Source: JANNVK01 sp031414415
GTDB taxonomy: Bacteria > Acidobacteriota > Blastocatellia > Pyrinomonadales > Pyrinomonadaceae
Direction of reading: 5' to 3'
Assembly (NCBI GenBank): GCA_031414415.1
Contig: JANNVK010000155.1
Coordinates: forward strand, 1 to 15,376
DNA length: 15,376 nucleotides
The notes beneath the pieces were generated by a model. The model had not been told where the DNA came from and made no database searches. It saw only the letters and a program-made list of their open reading frames with translations. This document shows, piece by piece, positions 7,852 to 14,047 of the stretch. Position 1 is the stretch's first letter. Each line of letters starts with the position of its first letter. The position numbers and the translations under genes are program-made.

Positions 7852-8078
7852 AGTCGCGTAGCGATGTAGAGAGTTTAGCCGTGGGTTTTAACCCACAGAA
7901 AGTTCGGAGATGAATGCTTGTCGCTTCGCGACAATTGAGTAAACTGTTGAATATGATTGTTTTAGATACGTTCCAGTCGTCACATACGTTCCAGTCGTCA
8001 CATACGTGACGGGAATCTTTATCAAACTTGACCGTGGGTTGAAAACCACGGCTAAATTCAGTTTGTCGCGATGCGACA
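7852..8078. repeat. MITE/REP-like non-coding element with 47-bp imperfect terminal inverted repeats
   Basis: Bases 7852-7898 align without gaps to the reverse complement of 8032-8078, with about 35 of 47 matching. The core TTTAGCCGTGG is identical and is followed by AACCCAC in both. Each end carries two small hairpins. On the left these are GTCGC/GCGA (7853-7864) and GTGGGTT/AACCCAC (7881-7896). On the right they are CCGTGG/CCACGG (8032-8051) and GTCGC/GCGAC (8065-8077). A further perfect 7-bp hairpin lies at 7918-7934 (TTGTCGC, TTC, GCGACAA). No protein is encoded. The structure suits a non-autonomous element or a REP doublet mobilised in trans, possibly by a REP-associated tyrosine transposase. 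No clear target-site duplication is visible. It occupies most of the 371-bp gap between the SpoIIM-like and CBS genes. Confidence 0.65.
7966..8013. repeat. 18-bp tandem repeat inside the MITE-like element
   Basis: ATACGTTCCAGTCGTCAC occurs twice, back to back and identical (7966-7983 and 7984-8001). A diverged third start, ATACGTGACGGG, follows at 8002-8013. The junction GTCAC-ATAC-GTGAC forms a small hairpin. This is probably the variable interior of the element and may differ in copy number between strains. Confidence 0.75.
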
Positions 8079-8164
8079 TTTTATACCAATTGTGGCAACT
8101 TATTTTCGCATCTCTAACAACAGAATGTTATCAATTTGTTGCTGTCAGGTTAATAATCCAAAAA

Positions 8165-8632
8165 CTATTTTTTCCAAAAAGATTTTCCGCTCGAAATTTC
8201 TTCCAAAGTTTCGGCAATTTCGCGTTCATCTTCCATCTCGAGAGCAACGTCTGCCATCGAGACAATTCCTTGCAAAATCCCAGCATCGTCAACAATCGGA
8301 ATACGTCTTACCTGTTTGTCGCCCATTATCCGAATTGCCTCGAACGCAAAATCGTCAGGTTTTGAGGTGAAAACTTCGCTTGTCATAACGTCAGAAACTT
8401 TTGTTGATGAAATATCTCTCGCATCAGCGATTGCTCGCACGACAATATCGCGATCGGTGATAATTCCGAGCAGTTTATTTGTCGCATTTTCAACCACAGG
8501 TAAACAACCAATGTCGTTATTTTTCATCAAGTTAGCAGTTTCATGCAACGACATATCAATTTTTGCAGCTAAGATGTTTTTCGACATTATTTCGCGACAT
8601 TTCACGCGTGATTTGGCAGTTTGTTCACTCAT
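8165..8632 (-). CDS. Stand-alone protein with two CBS domains
   Basis: The 155-residue protein consists almost entirely of a CBS pair. The first domain (about 12-68) has VKCREIMSKNI, then DIGCLPVVEN and LLGIITDRDIVVRAIA. The second (about 78-135) has VSDVMTSEVFTSKPDD, then KQVRRIPIVDDAGILQGIVS. The G-x-x-T-D-R-D-I pattern is the usual nucleotide-contacting motif. Such Bateman modules bind adenine nucleotides and act as regulatory subunits. No fused effector domain is present, so the partner is unknown. The C-terminal tail is acidic then basic (EDEREIAETLEEISSGK, then FWKK). On the coding strand AAGGAAA lies about 14 nt before the ATG, rather far for an efficient site. The 3' end is next to the MITE-like repeat. 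Confidence 0.88.
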   Translation of the reverse strand: MSEQTAKSRVKCREIMSKNILAAKIDMSLHETANLMKNNDIGCLPVVENATNKLLGIITDRDIVVRAIADARDISSTKVSDVMTSEVFTSKPDDFAFEAIRIMGDKQVRRIPIVDDAGILQGIVSMADVALEMEDEREIAETLEEISSGKSFWKK

Positions 8633-8981
8633 ATTTCACAACAGGTTTCCTTTTTATTATTTTGTTTGACTTAAACAAATATTGCAAGCGAAATTAATCT
8701 GAAAAAAAATGCTTCTTGTTATTCAATCCTAAGGAAACAAAAATACATAGTGCCTAAAATTAATCATTCATACACTAGAAAAGCTCCGCAAAATAAAGTG
8801 TCAGTCATCGTCAAACTATAAAATCTTTTCTTGAAAAAAAATTTTTAGAAAAATGATTGTATGTTAGTTTTTAACAATGCATATCTCTGTAAAACAAGAA
8901 ACTGAATTTACTTAAAAATAGTTCAAAGGATGAAAAAATTAGACTATCTTAGTTGGTTTGAAAAGGAGAAATTTAACATTT
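8633..8981. other. Gene-free A+T-rich divergent intergenic region
   Basis: These 349 bases separate the minus-strand CBS gene from the plus-strand hydrolase gene and should carry both promoters. On the minus strand TTGCAA (8683-8688) followed 17 bp later by CAAAAT is a weak candidate for the CBS gene. A nearly continuous A+T-only stem (TTTCT...AAAAA with TTTTTAGAAA) lies near 8826-8852. I see no tRNA, no recognisable RNA element and no coding sequence. The low G+C compared with the flanking genes is notable. Confidence 0.4.
8963..8968 (+). promoter_or_regulatory. Ribosome binding site deciding the start at 8982
   Basis: AAGGAG is the only Shine-Dalgarno-like motif near the start. It lies 13 nt before the ATG at 8982, slightly long spacing. 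It falls after the alternative TTG at 8958, so the ATG is preferred. Confidence 0.5.
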
Positions 8982-9155
8982 ATGGCAGAACAAAAAGGAC
9001 TGGGCTTTTCATTCTCAAATTCTCGTGGCTTTTTAGCAAATAGCTCAAATGACGAGTCAATTTTATACACAGTTGAAATTAAATTTAATGATACTGCCGA
9101 TATATGTTGGGAATCAGCAAGTAAATATTTAGAAATGTTTGGTTTTAAGAGATGA
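8982..9155 (+). CDS. N-terminal piece of a frameshifted NlpC/P60-type hydrolase gene
   Basis: This frame encodes 57 residues from ATG 8982: MAEQKGLGFSFSNSRGFLAN, then a polar segment, and finally YLEMFGFKR and a stop. There is no signal peptide or lipobox. The frame ends in TGATGA exactly where a second frame, which continues for 330 residues, becomes open (its last upstream stop is the TAG at 9130-9132). Removing one T from the TTTT run (9142-9145) would join the two as YLEMFGLRDDETLRNW, a natural continuation. I therefore read it as the first part of one gene split by a +1 shift, not an independent small gene. The N-terminal domain itself is not recognised. It could be a trafficking or adaptor region if the enzyme is a secreted effector. 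Confidence 0.6.
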   Translation: MAEQKGLGFSFSNSRGFLANSSNDESILYTVEIKFNDTADICWESASKYLEMFGFKR

Positions 9156-10131
9156 TGAAACATTGAGAAACTGGGCAATATTTGTCAATCAATATAATGA
9201 GGAGAAAATTGATATTAACAATGACAGCATCACTAATGTAACTGCTGAAAATTATCGGCAACAAGCCTATTTTAAACGGCAAATGGCGATTCCGAATGTA
9301 AGAAATTGGACAATAGAATTAAACGTATCGGAAAGTTTTGTGAAAATGTTAGAGAACTTTGGAATTGAAGTTCAGTTTAATGAAGCGACAAAAACAGTAA
9401 ATGTCACAAAATGGAAGCCGATTAAGATGATTGATTGGAACGATATGCAACCAGCCGATATTATTTCAGTCGGCGGAACTGGTGCGGCTTCAAAATTTAT
9501 AAAACTCGCTACTTGGGGACATTATAGTCACACAGCCTTATATGAAGGCGGAGAATATGTAATTGAATCGCTCAACAACGGACCAACAAGAAGAGCAAAA
9601 ACTGAATTTCTTGCTCCAAGCGAGAATGTAAATGTAATGCTTGTTAAAAGGCATTACCAAATCAGTCCAGTTTCAGCCAGAAGAGTAGTTGAAGCTGCCG
9701 CAGATAATGTGAGTTATGGGATACCGCCATCCGGCAAATATCCGATGAAGTATAATTGGATAGGATTGCCAAGCGGCGGAATGTCAACGACCAGCGGACA
9801 AATAATTAATGCCGCAACATTTCCTATTGTACCTGGCGGAATTGCTGGCGGAATCAAGGCATTTAACGATGCACGCGAAACAGCACGGCGATTAGCTAAC
9901 ATCACACCAGAAAGCATAATTTTTGTCAGTCCTTCAGTTTATGCTGGAAAAAAAGCATTTGATGGACAAAAATCACGAGTTTTTTGTTCAGAAGCAGTTA
10001 TTATGTGGTATGACGTTGCCGGAATTCCAATTACATCGCTTCCGCCTGAACACGTTCCGCCAAAACTTATTGCCGAAGATTATTTCAAAGGAACGCTTCT
10101 TGAAGTTGGTTATTTACGCTATAAACCATGA
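9139..10131 (+). CDS. Permuted NlpC/P60-superfamily (YiiX/YebB-like) cysteine hydrolase, main part
   Basis: The 330-residue frame opens at TTG 9139; an internal ATG at 9283 is an alternative. The real start is probably upstream at 8982 through a frameshift. Residues about 103-145 carry the first half of a circularly permuted papain-like fold: MQPADIIS, then TWGHYSHTALYEGGEYVIES, with likely catalytic H131 and a nearby acidic E143. The nucleophile comes late, in SRVFCSEAVIMWYD (C283), the order seen in YiiX/YebB-like, LRAT-like and poxvirus G6R-like enzymes. Known members cleave or transfer amide or ester bonds; peptidoglycan peptides or acyl chains are possible substrates. Between the two halves lies a G/A-rich segment (about 212-242). 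No export signal is present. Two lipoprotein genes follow within 8 nt, which suggests a functional unit with the cell envelope. Confidence 0.75.
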   Translation: MVLRDDETLRNWAIFVNQYNEEKIDINNDSITNVTAENYRQQAYFKRQMAIPNVRNWTIELNVSESFVKMLENFGIEVQFNEATKTVNVTKWKPIKMIDWNDMQPADIISVGGTGAASKFIKLATWGHYSHTALYEGGEYVIESLNNGPTRRAKTEFLAPSENVNVMLVKRHYQISPVSARRVVEAAADNVSYGIPPSGKYPMKYNWIGLPSGGMSTTSGQIINAATFPIVPGGIAGGIKAFNDARETARRLANITPESIIFVSPSVYAGKKAFDGQKSRVFCSEAVIMWYDVAGIPITSLPPEHVPPKLIAEDYFKGTLLEVGYLRYKP

Positions 10132-10135
10132 GGAA
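10130..10135 (+). promoter_or_regulatory. Ribosome binding site deciding the start of lipoprotein 1
   Basis: GAGGAA overlaps the stop codon of the hydrolase gene (TGA, 10129-10131) and lies 4 nt before ATG 10140. It supports 10140 over the overlapping ATG at 10128. The downstream paralogue also begins MNKYKLL, matching MNNYKLL at 10140. Translational coupling to the hydrolase gene is likely. Confidence 0.6.
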
Positions 10136-10139
10136 AAAT

Positions 10140-10829
10140 ATGAATAATTATAAATTGCTAATCAATATAAATCGCCTAGTGTTGTGTTTAGTTTTTATAA
10201 CAAATCTATCAGCTTGTAATATTTTACCAAGTTCAAAATATCCGATTCATCTAACCATCGGAAAAAATATTAGTGATAGTTTTGTTGCTTTCAACTTTGA
10301 GCCACACAAATTAACAACTGATGAAACAATCTCCATTGGCATAAATATCAAAGGAAACACGATTTGTTATGACCGACAAAGAGAATATCGACTTTGTTCG
10401 ATGGAAATTTATACTCAAAACCCTTTTCGTAAGACTGAATTACCATCTGAATTAAGATTTGATCCGGATAAAAAATACACCGAAGAAGAAAGTAAAGAGT
10501 TGAAAGCTAAAAATGATGCGTATTCTGCCAAATTCATGAAAGAATATGGGGAGCCTTGGGACGATCTAATGGACACTTTACCAAAAGTAGATTTGGAAAT
10601 AGTGGCGATAGATTCAGCCGGAATAGAATATCCATTTATCTATATCGGTAGCGGTGCAGGATATTGCAGCAGTGAAAAAGACCAAATGTGTAATCAATAT
10701 AATCTCGACAAAAGCAAGGTCAAAGTTTTGGGAGATAATCCGTTGGTTGGAATGAAGATCAGAAACAAACAAGTTGCAGATATTTCAATTTCAAATATTT
10801 ACGTGGTTGAAAAATATAAACGGGATTGA
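10140..10829 (+). CDS. Lipoprotein 1 of a tandem pair (putative immunity-type partner)
   Basis: The 229-residue protein starts with a lipoprotein signal peptide (MNNYKLLININRLVLCLVFI, then TNLSAC) with the lipidated cysteine at C26 and asparagine at +2. The mature part is soluble and carries two cysteine pairs, C76/C86 (NTICYDRQREYRLC) and C176/C184 (GYCSSEKDQMC), likely disulfides in the periplasm. A beta-rich core is interrupted by an acidic/lysine-rich helix (about 108-145, FDPDKKYTEEESKELKAK). I do not recognise the family. It follows the NlpC/P60-type gene by 8 nt and precedes its own paralogue by 11 nt. Nucleotide identity with that paralogue includes an uninterrupted 75-nt block (10625-10699). 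A periplasmic lipoprotein next to an envelope hydrolase suggests an inhibitor or immunity role; a structural cofactor is the alternative. Confidence 0.85.
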   Translation: MNNYKLLININRLVLCLVFITNLSACNILPSSKYPIHLTIGKNISDSFVAFNFEPHKLTTDETISIGINIKGNTICYDRQREYRLCSMEIYTQNPFRKTELPSELRFDPDKKYTEEESKELKAKNDAYSAKFMKEYGEPWDDLMDTLPKVDLEIVAIDSAGIEYPFIYIGSGAGYCSSEKDQMCNQYNLDKSKVKVLGDNPLVGMKIRNKQVADISISNIYVVEKYKRD

Positions 10830-10840
10830 ATTTATAAAAT

Positions 10841-11530
10841 ATGAATAAATATAAATTGTTGAGAAACTTAAATCGTCTGTTATTAAGTTTAGTTTTTATT
10901 ACAAATCTAACTGCGTGTGATATTTTGCCAAATTCAAAATATCCAATTCATCTAACTGCAGGAAAAGATATTAGCGATAGTTTTATCAGTTTCAATTTTG
11001 AGCCACACAAATTAACTACTGATGAAATAATCTCCATTGGCATAAATATCAAAGGAAATACTATTTGTTATGACAGACAAAGAGAGTATAGACTTTGTTC
11101 GATGGAAATATATTCTCAAGACCCAACCAACAAATTTGAGCTACCACCTGAATTAAAATTTGATCCGGATAAGAAATATACTGAAGAGGAAAGTAAGGAT
11201 TTGAAAGCGAAAACAGAAGTGATTGATGCAAAATTTAGAAAAGAATTTTCAGAGCCATGGCTAAATCTAATGGAAACCTTACCAAAAGTAGATTTGGATG
11301 TAGTGGCGATAGATTCAGCCGGAAAAGAATATCCATTTATCTATATCGGTAGCGGTGCAGGATATTGCAGCAGTGAAAAAGACCAAATGTGTAATCAATA
11401 CAACCTCGACAAAAACAAAGTCAAAGTTTTGGGAGATAATCCATTGGTTGGCATGAAGATCAGAAACAAACAAGTTACGGACATTTCAATTTCAAATATT
11501 TACGTGGTCGAAAAATATAAACGAAGTTAA
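10841..11530 (+). CDS. Lipoprotein 2 of a tandem pair, paralogue of lipoprotein 1
   Basis: The 229-residue product has the same length as its neighbour and aligns to it without gaps, with about 38 differences (around 83% identity). The lipobox is LTAC with C26, but the +2 residue is aspartate (CDILPN), which in the E. coli Lol rule retains a lipoprotein in the inner membrane; copy 1 has asparagine. All four mature cysteines are kept (C76, C86, C176, C184). Differences cluster in the central region (about 92-155), while residues 60-90 and 160-229 are almost invariant. The gene arose by an in-frame tandem duplication of 701 bp. No Shine-Dalgarno site is visible before its ATG, so its translation may be coupled or weaker. 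No strong terminator follows before the next promoter. Confidence 0.85.
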   Translation: MNKYKLLRNLNRLLLSLVFITNLTACDILPNSKYPIHLTAGKDISDSFISFNFEPHKLTTDEIISIGINIKGNTICYDRQREYRLCSMEIYSQDPTNKFELPPELKFDPDKKYTEEESKDLKAKTEVIDAKFRKEFSEPWLNLMETLPKVDLDVVAIDSAGKEYPFIYIGSGAGYCSSEKDQMCNQYNLDKNKVKVLGDNPLVGMKIRNKQVTDISISNIYVVEKYKRS

Positions 11531-11553
11531 ATTTAGCTTTTAATTTCGAATTT

Positions 11554-11583
11554 TTGAAATAACAAACCGTTGAATGCTATAAT
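11554..11583 (+). promoter_or_regulatory. Sigma70-type promoter of the DUF4920 gene
   Basis: TTGAAA (11554-11559) and a perfect TATAAT (11578-11583) are separated by 18 bp. Transcription would start near 11590, giving a leader of about 20 nt that contains the strong ribosome binding site AGGAGA (11601-11606). Confidence 0.7.
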
Positions 11584-11611
11584 GCATCTAAATTTCTTTT
11601 AGGAGACAAAT

Positions 11612-12199
11612 ATGAAACTAAATCTATTCGTAATTATTTTAGGACTTGCTCTTTCAATAACAACATTTGCACAAACGCCAACTCGCGGAATCGACGAAAT
11701 GCCTGGCAAAAAGAAGCCAATGCAAATGGAAGAAAAAAAGGTTGATCCAGATGATGCAAAAGCAAAAGCCGAACAAGCAAACATTGATGAAAAAACAGTT
11801 TACCCTTTGAAACGCGGAACAATATCCAGTTCAGCTAAGAAAGTTTCGTTGGCTAAAATTTTGAAATCACCAGCAAAATACTCAGGAAAAAATGTTTTGG
11901 TCGAAGGTGTTATTGTTAGAAGTTGCAAAATGGAAGGTTGCTGGATGGAGCTTGCACCAACTGCAACCGGAAAATCAATCAGAGTAAAAATGAAAGATCA
12001 TGGATTTTACATTCCATTAAATGCCGCAGGTTTAAACGCCAAAGCTGAAGGCGTTTTTACAGTAAAAACATTGAGCAAAGAAGAAGTCGAGCATCTAATT
12101 GAAGATGGCGGAAAATTTGATAACAAAAATGCCGATGGAACAGTAACAGAAGTTTCGTTTGTGGCAGCAGGAGTTGAACTCAAGAAAGCTAAGAAATAA
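11612..12199 (+). CDS. Exported DUF4920-domain protein
   Basis: The 195-residue protein has a signal peptide (MKLNLFVIILGLALSITTFA, then QTPTRG). A charged linker (about 29-65, rich in K, E, D and A) leads to the domain (about 75-190). The domain shows KVSLAKILKSPAKYSGKNVL, then VEGVIVRSCKMEGCWMELAP, IRVKMKDHGFYIPLNAAG and AEGVFTVKTLSKEEVEHL. The C-x4-C-W motif (C105, C110) and the K-D-H/Y-G-F-Y-I-P stretch are the hallmarks of DUF4920, an OB-fold-like periplasmic domain found mainly in Bacteroidota and Acidobacteriota. The cysteines might bind metal or form a disulfide. Function is unknown. AGGAG lies 6 nt before the ATG, a clear promoter precedes it and a strong terminator follows, so this is a single-gene unit and probably well expressed. 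Confidence 0.85.
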   Translation: MKLNLFVIILGLALSITTFAQTPTRGIDEMPGKKKPMQMEEKKVDPDDAKAKAEQANIDEKTVYPLKRGTISSSAKKVSLAKILKSPAKYSGKNVLVEGVIVRSCKMEGCWMELAPTATGKSIRVKMKDHGFYIPLNAAGLNAKAEGVFTVKTLSKEEVEHLIEDGGKFDNKNADGTVTEVSFVAAGVELKKAKK

Positions 12200-12220
12200 T
12201 CATTTTTAGAAAAATTAGGA

Positions 12221-12262
12221 TCGCAAATTGCTGAGAAGAATTATTGGCAATTTGCGATTTTT
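12221..12262 (+). terminator. Rho-independent terminator after the DUF4920 gene
   Basis: TCGCAAATTGC (12221-12231) pairs perfectly with GCAATTTGCGA (12247-12257), an 11-bp stem with a 15-base loop, followed directly by TTTTT. It lies 21 nt after the stop codon. Confidence 0.9.
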
Positions 12263-12331
12263 ACTTGAATTTTTATGAAATTCAAAAAGCTCATCGTCAA
12301 ATTCTCTTCTGATTCATTGTTTTATATATGT

Positions 12332-12337
12332 TATTAT
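12332..12337 (+). promoter_or_regulatory. -10 element of the vapBC promoter, near-leaderless
   Basis: TATTAT is followed by 8 nt and then the ATG of the antitoxin gene. No Shine-Dalgarno site is present. A start at or within a few bases of the ATG is likely. The -35 is unclear (TTCTGA at 19-bp spacing). Confidence 0.35.
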
Positions 12338-12345
12338 TCTAAATT

Positions 12346-12582
12346 ATGGGACAAATTACGATTGAAATTCCACAAAGCGTTAACCGAAATTACCGAATTA
12401 TTTCTACTGATTCGGCGAAAACAATTCTTTCTAAAATTGAAATTTTAGTGAAAGAAGAAAATAATATTCAAGATGACGAGGTTTTAGGAATGTGGTCAGA
12501 CCGAAAACAATCTGTTCAAGAAATTTCAAATGAATTAAGAAACTGCTGGGATCGCAACGATAAAGTTGAAAACAATGACTAA
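12346..12582 (+). CDS. vapB: VapB-type antitoxin
   Basis: This 78-residue acidic protein lies directly upstream of a PIN-domain toxin and overlaps it by 8 nt, the usual antitoxin-toxin arrangement. The N-terminal half (MGQITIEIPQSVNRNYRI) could form the DNA-binding/dimer part. The C-terminal half contains DDEVLGMWSDRKQSVQEISN, then ELRNCW, close to the G-x-W-x-D-R...R-x-x-W tail of VapB antitoxins that wraps around the PIN active site. It should neutralise the toxin and repress its own promoter as a complex. A terminator precedes the pair, so its promoter must lie in 12263-12345. The class assignment rests on context plus the tail motif, not on a strong family match. Confidence 0.75.
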   Translation: MGQITIEIPQSVNRNYRIISTDSAKTILSKIEILVKEENNIQDDEVLGMWSDRKQSVQEISNELRNCWDRNDKVENND

Positions 12583-12946
12583 ATATCTCGCCGACACAAA
12601 TATTTTTATTACAATTTTAAAAGGCAATGCTCAGTTAAAAAAATTTGTAGAAAACTCTGAAACAGCAATCAACACAGTCATTTACCTAGAATTAATTCAA
12701 GGTGCCAAGAACAAACTTGAAATTCAGAAAATTGAAAAATACTTAACAAGATTTGAACTTTTTCATTTTGATAAAATGGTTTCTTTGAAAGCTATTGAAT
12801 TAGTCCGTGAACATTCAAAAAGTCATGGTTTGATGTTCCCAGATGCAATAATTGCTGCAACTTGTTTGGAAAATAATTTAACGTTAGCAACCTTCAACAC
12901 GAAAGATTTTGTTTTTATTGATGGTTTAATGTTAGTAAAACCTTAG
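12575..12946 (+). CDS. vapC: VapC-type PIN-domain ribonuclease toxin
   Basis: The 123-residue protein is a compact PIN domain. The first acidic residue is D7 in KYLADTNIFI. E39 lies in VIYLELIQGA. D90 lies in GLMFPDAIIAATCLENN. The last motif is TFNTKDFVFIDGL, with N108 and D111. These residues bind Mg2+/Mn2+ for endoribonuclease cleavage, in known VapC toxins commonly of tRNA or rRNA. The ATG at 12575 lies inside the antitoxin's last codons, so translation is coupled. An in-frame TTG at 12566 is less likely. The stop is only 3 nt from the dusB start. All four active-site positions are intact, so the toxin should be active. Confidence 0.88.
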   Translation: MTKYLADTNIFITILKGNAQLKKFVENSETAINTVIYLELIQGAKNKLEIQKIEKYLTRFELFHFDKMVSLKAIELVREHSKSHGLMFPDAIIAATCLENNLTLATFNTKDFVFIDGLMLVKP

Positions 12947-12949
12947 AAA

Positions 12950-14047
12950 ATGAAACCGTTTAAAATCCGCAACATCGAAATAAATCCACCGTTAATTTTA
13001 TCGCCAATGGCTGGCGTGACGGATTATACTTTCCGCCGTTTGATAAAAAATCGTGGCGGTGTTGGGCTTTCTGTGTCCGAATTTATTTCGGTTGAAGGCT
13101 TAACGCGACATAATCCGAAATCTAAAAAACAGATGTATTTCGATGAAGCTGAAAGACCTTTTGCTGTTCAAATTTTTGGCGGTCAGCCTGAAAGAATGGC
13201 ACTTGGTGCAAAAATGGCAGAAGATATTGGAGCTGATATTTTAGACATTAATTGCGGTTGTCCAGCACCAAAAGTAGTAAAACACGGCGGCGGAAGCGGA
13301 CTTCTGAGAGATTTGCCGCGGATGGAAACAATTCTCAAAGAAATAAAAAAATCGATTTCAATTCCGTTGACATTGAAGATGCGAATTGGGTTTAGCGACT
13401 CTGATATTAACGCGGTTGAAGTTGCAAAAATGGCTGAACAATGCGGCGTTGAACACATTCAAGTTCACGGACGCACTAAAGAACAAGGTTACAAAGGATT
13501 AGCAAATTGGGATGTGATTAAGGCTGTAAAAGAAGCCGTCAGCGTGCCGGTTTCGGGAAATGGCGATGTTGTTTCGGTCGAAATTGCATTAAAGCGTTTC
13601 AAAGAAGTTGGTTGCGACGGGGTTTTAATCGGTCGCGGTGCAATGCAAAACCCTTGGATTTTTCGTCAAATTCAAGACGTTGCCGAAGGTCGCGAACCTT
13701 TTCAGCCAAATTTGAAAGAAAAACAAGCAGTTCTGCTCGAGTTTTTCGGATATGTCAGCGAGGAAATGCCCGAGATTGTTGCACTTGGAAAGATGAAACA
13801 ACTCGCCGGACAATTCACGAAAGGATTAGTCGGCGGTGCACAATTTCGTCAAACTCTTTATCATTCACATTCGGCTCAGGAAATTCTTGACAATATCGAA
13901 ATTTACTTCAATACTTTGAAAGCTGGCGATGACTTTGGCGATGGAAAAATTGAAGGTGTCGGCGAATCCGATATTTTATCTTGTGATGTTTCGGCAACTT
14001 TTGTCGATGAAGATGCATCTTTTAAATGTGAAGTCGCCACAATTTGA
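12950..14047 (+). CDS. dusB: tRNA-dihydrouridine synthase (DusB-like)
   Basis: The 365-residue flavoprotein reduces specific uridines in the tRNA D-loop to dihydrouridine using FMN and NAD(P)H. The TIM-barrel core shows LSPMAGVTDYTFRRL (N-terminal FMN site), AVQIFGGQP, DINCGCPAPKVVKHGGGSGL with the conserved catalytic cysteine C104 in G-C-P, TLKMRIGF, IQVHGRTKEQGYKG, VSGNGDV and GVLIGRGAMQNPWIF. The helical C-terminal domain follows (about 250-320). The core is family-typical, but about 40 extra acidic residues at the end (AGDDFGDGKIEGVGESDIL onward) extend it beyond the usual 320-330. It starts 3 nt after vapC without a good ribosome binding site. It ends TGATG, overlapping the next gene, so it is probably the core of an operon. 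Confidence 0.95.
   Translation: MKPFKIRNIEINPPLILSPMAGVTDYTFRRLIKNRGGVGLSVSEFISVEGLTRHNPKSKKQMYFDEAERPFAVQIFGGQPERMALGAKMAEDIGADILDINCGCPAPKVVKHGGGSGLLRDLPRMETILKEIKKSISIPLTLKMRIGFSDSDINAVEVAKMAEQCGVEHIQVHGRTKEQGYKGLANWDVIKAVKEAVSVPVSGNGDVVSVEIALKRFKEVGCDGVLIGRGAMQNPWIFRQIQDVAEGREPFQPNLKEKQAVLLEFFGYVSEEMPEIVALGKMKQLAGQFTKGLVGGAQFRQTLYHSHSAQEILDNIEIYFNTLKAGDDFGDGKIEGVGESDILSCDVSATFVDEDASFKCEVATI

Noticed and set aside
7966..8013. CRISPR-like repeat
   Set aside because: The units are adjacent without spacers, only two are exact, and no cas genes are present.
8006..8669. Plus-strand reading frames opposite the CBS gene
   Set aside because: The minus strand encodes a complete two-CBS protein with all motifs; the opposite frames show no domain and have atypical composition.
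8633..8981. tRNA or structured RNA in the long gap
   Set aside because: No cloverleaf, no TTCGA loop and very low G+C; only A+T stems are seen.
10128..10139. ATG 10128 as start of lipoprotein 1 (ATGA overlap)
   Set aside because: The GAGGAA site lies after it and the paralogue aligns from ATG 10140.
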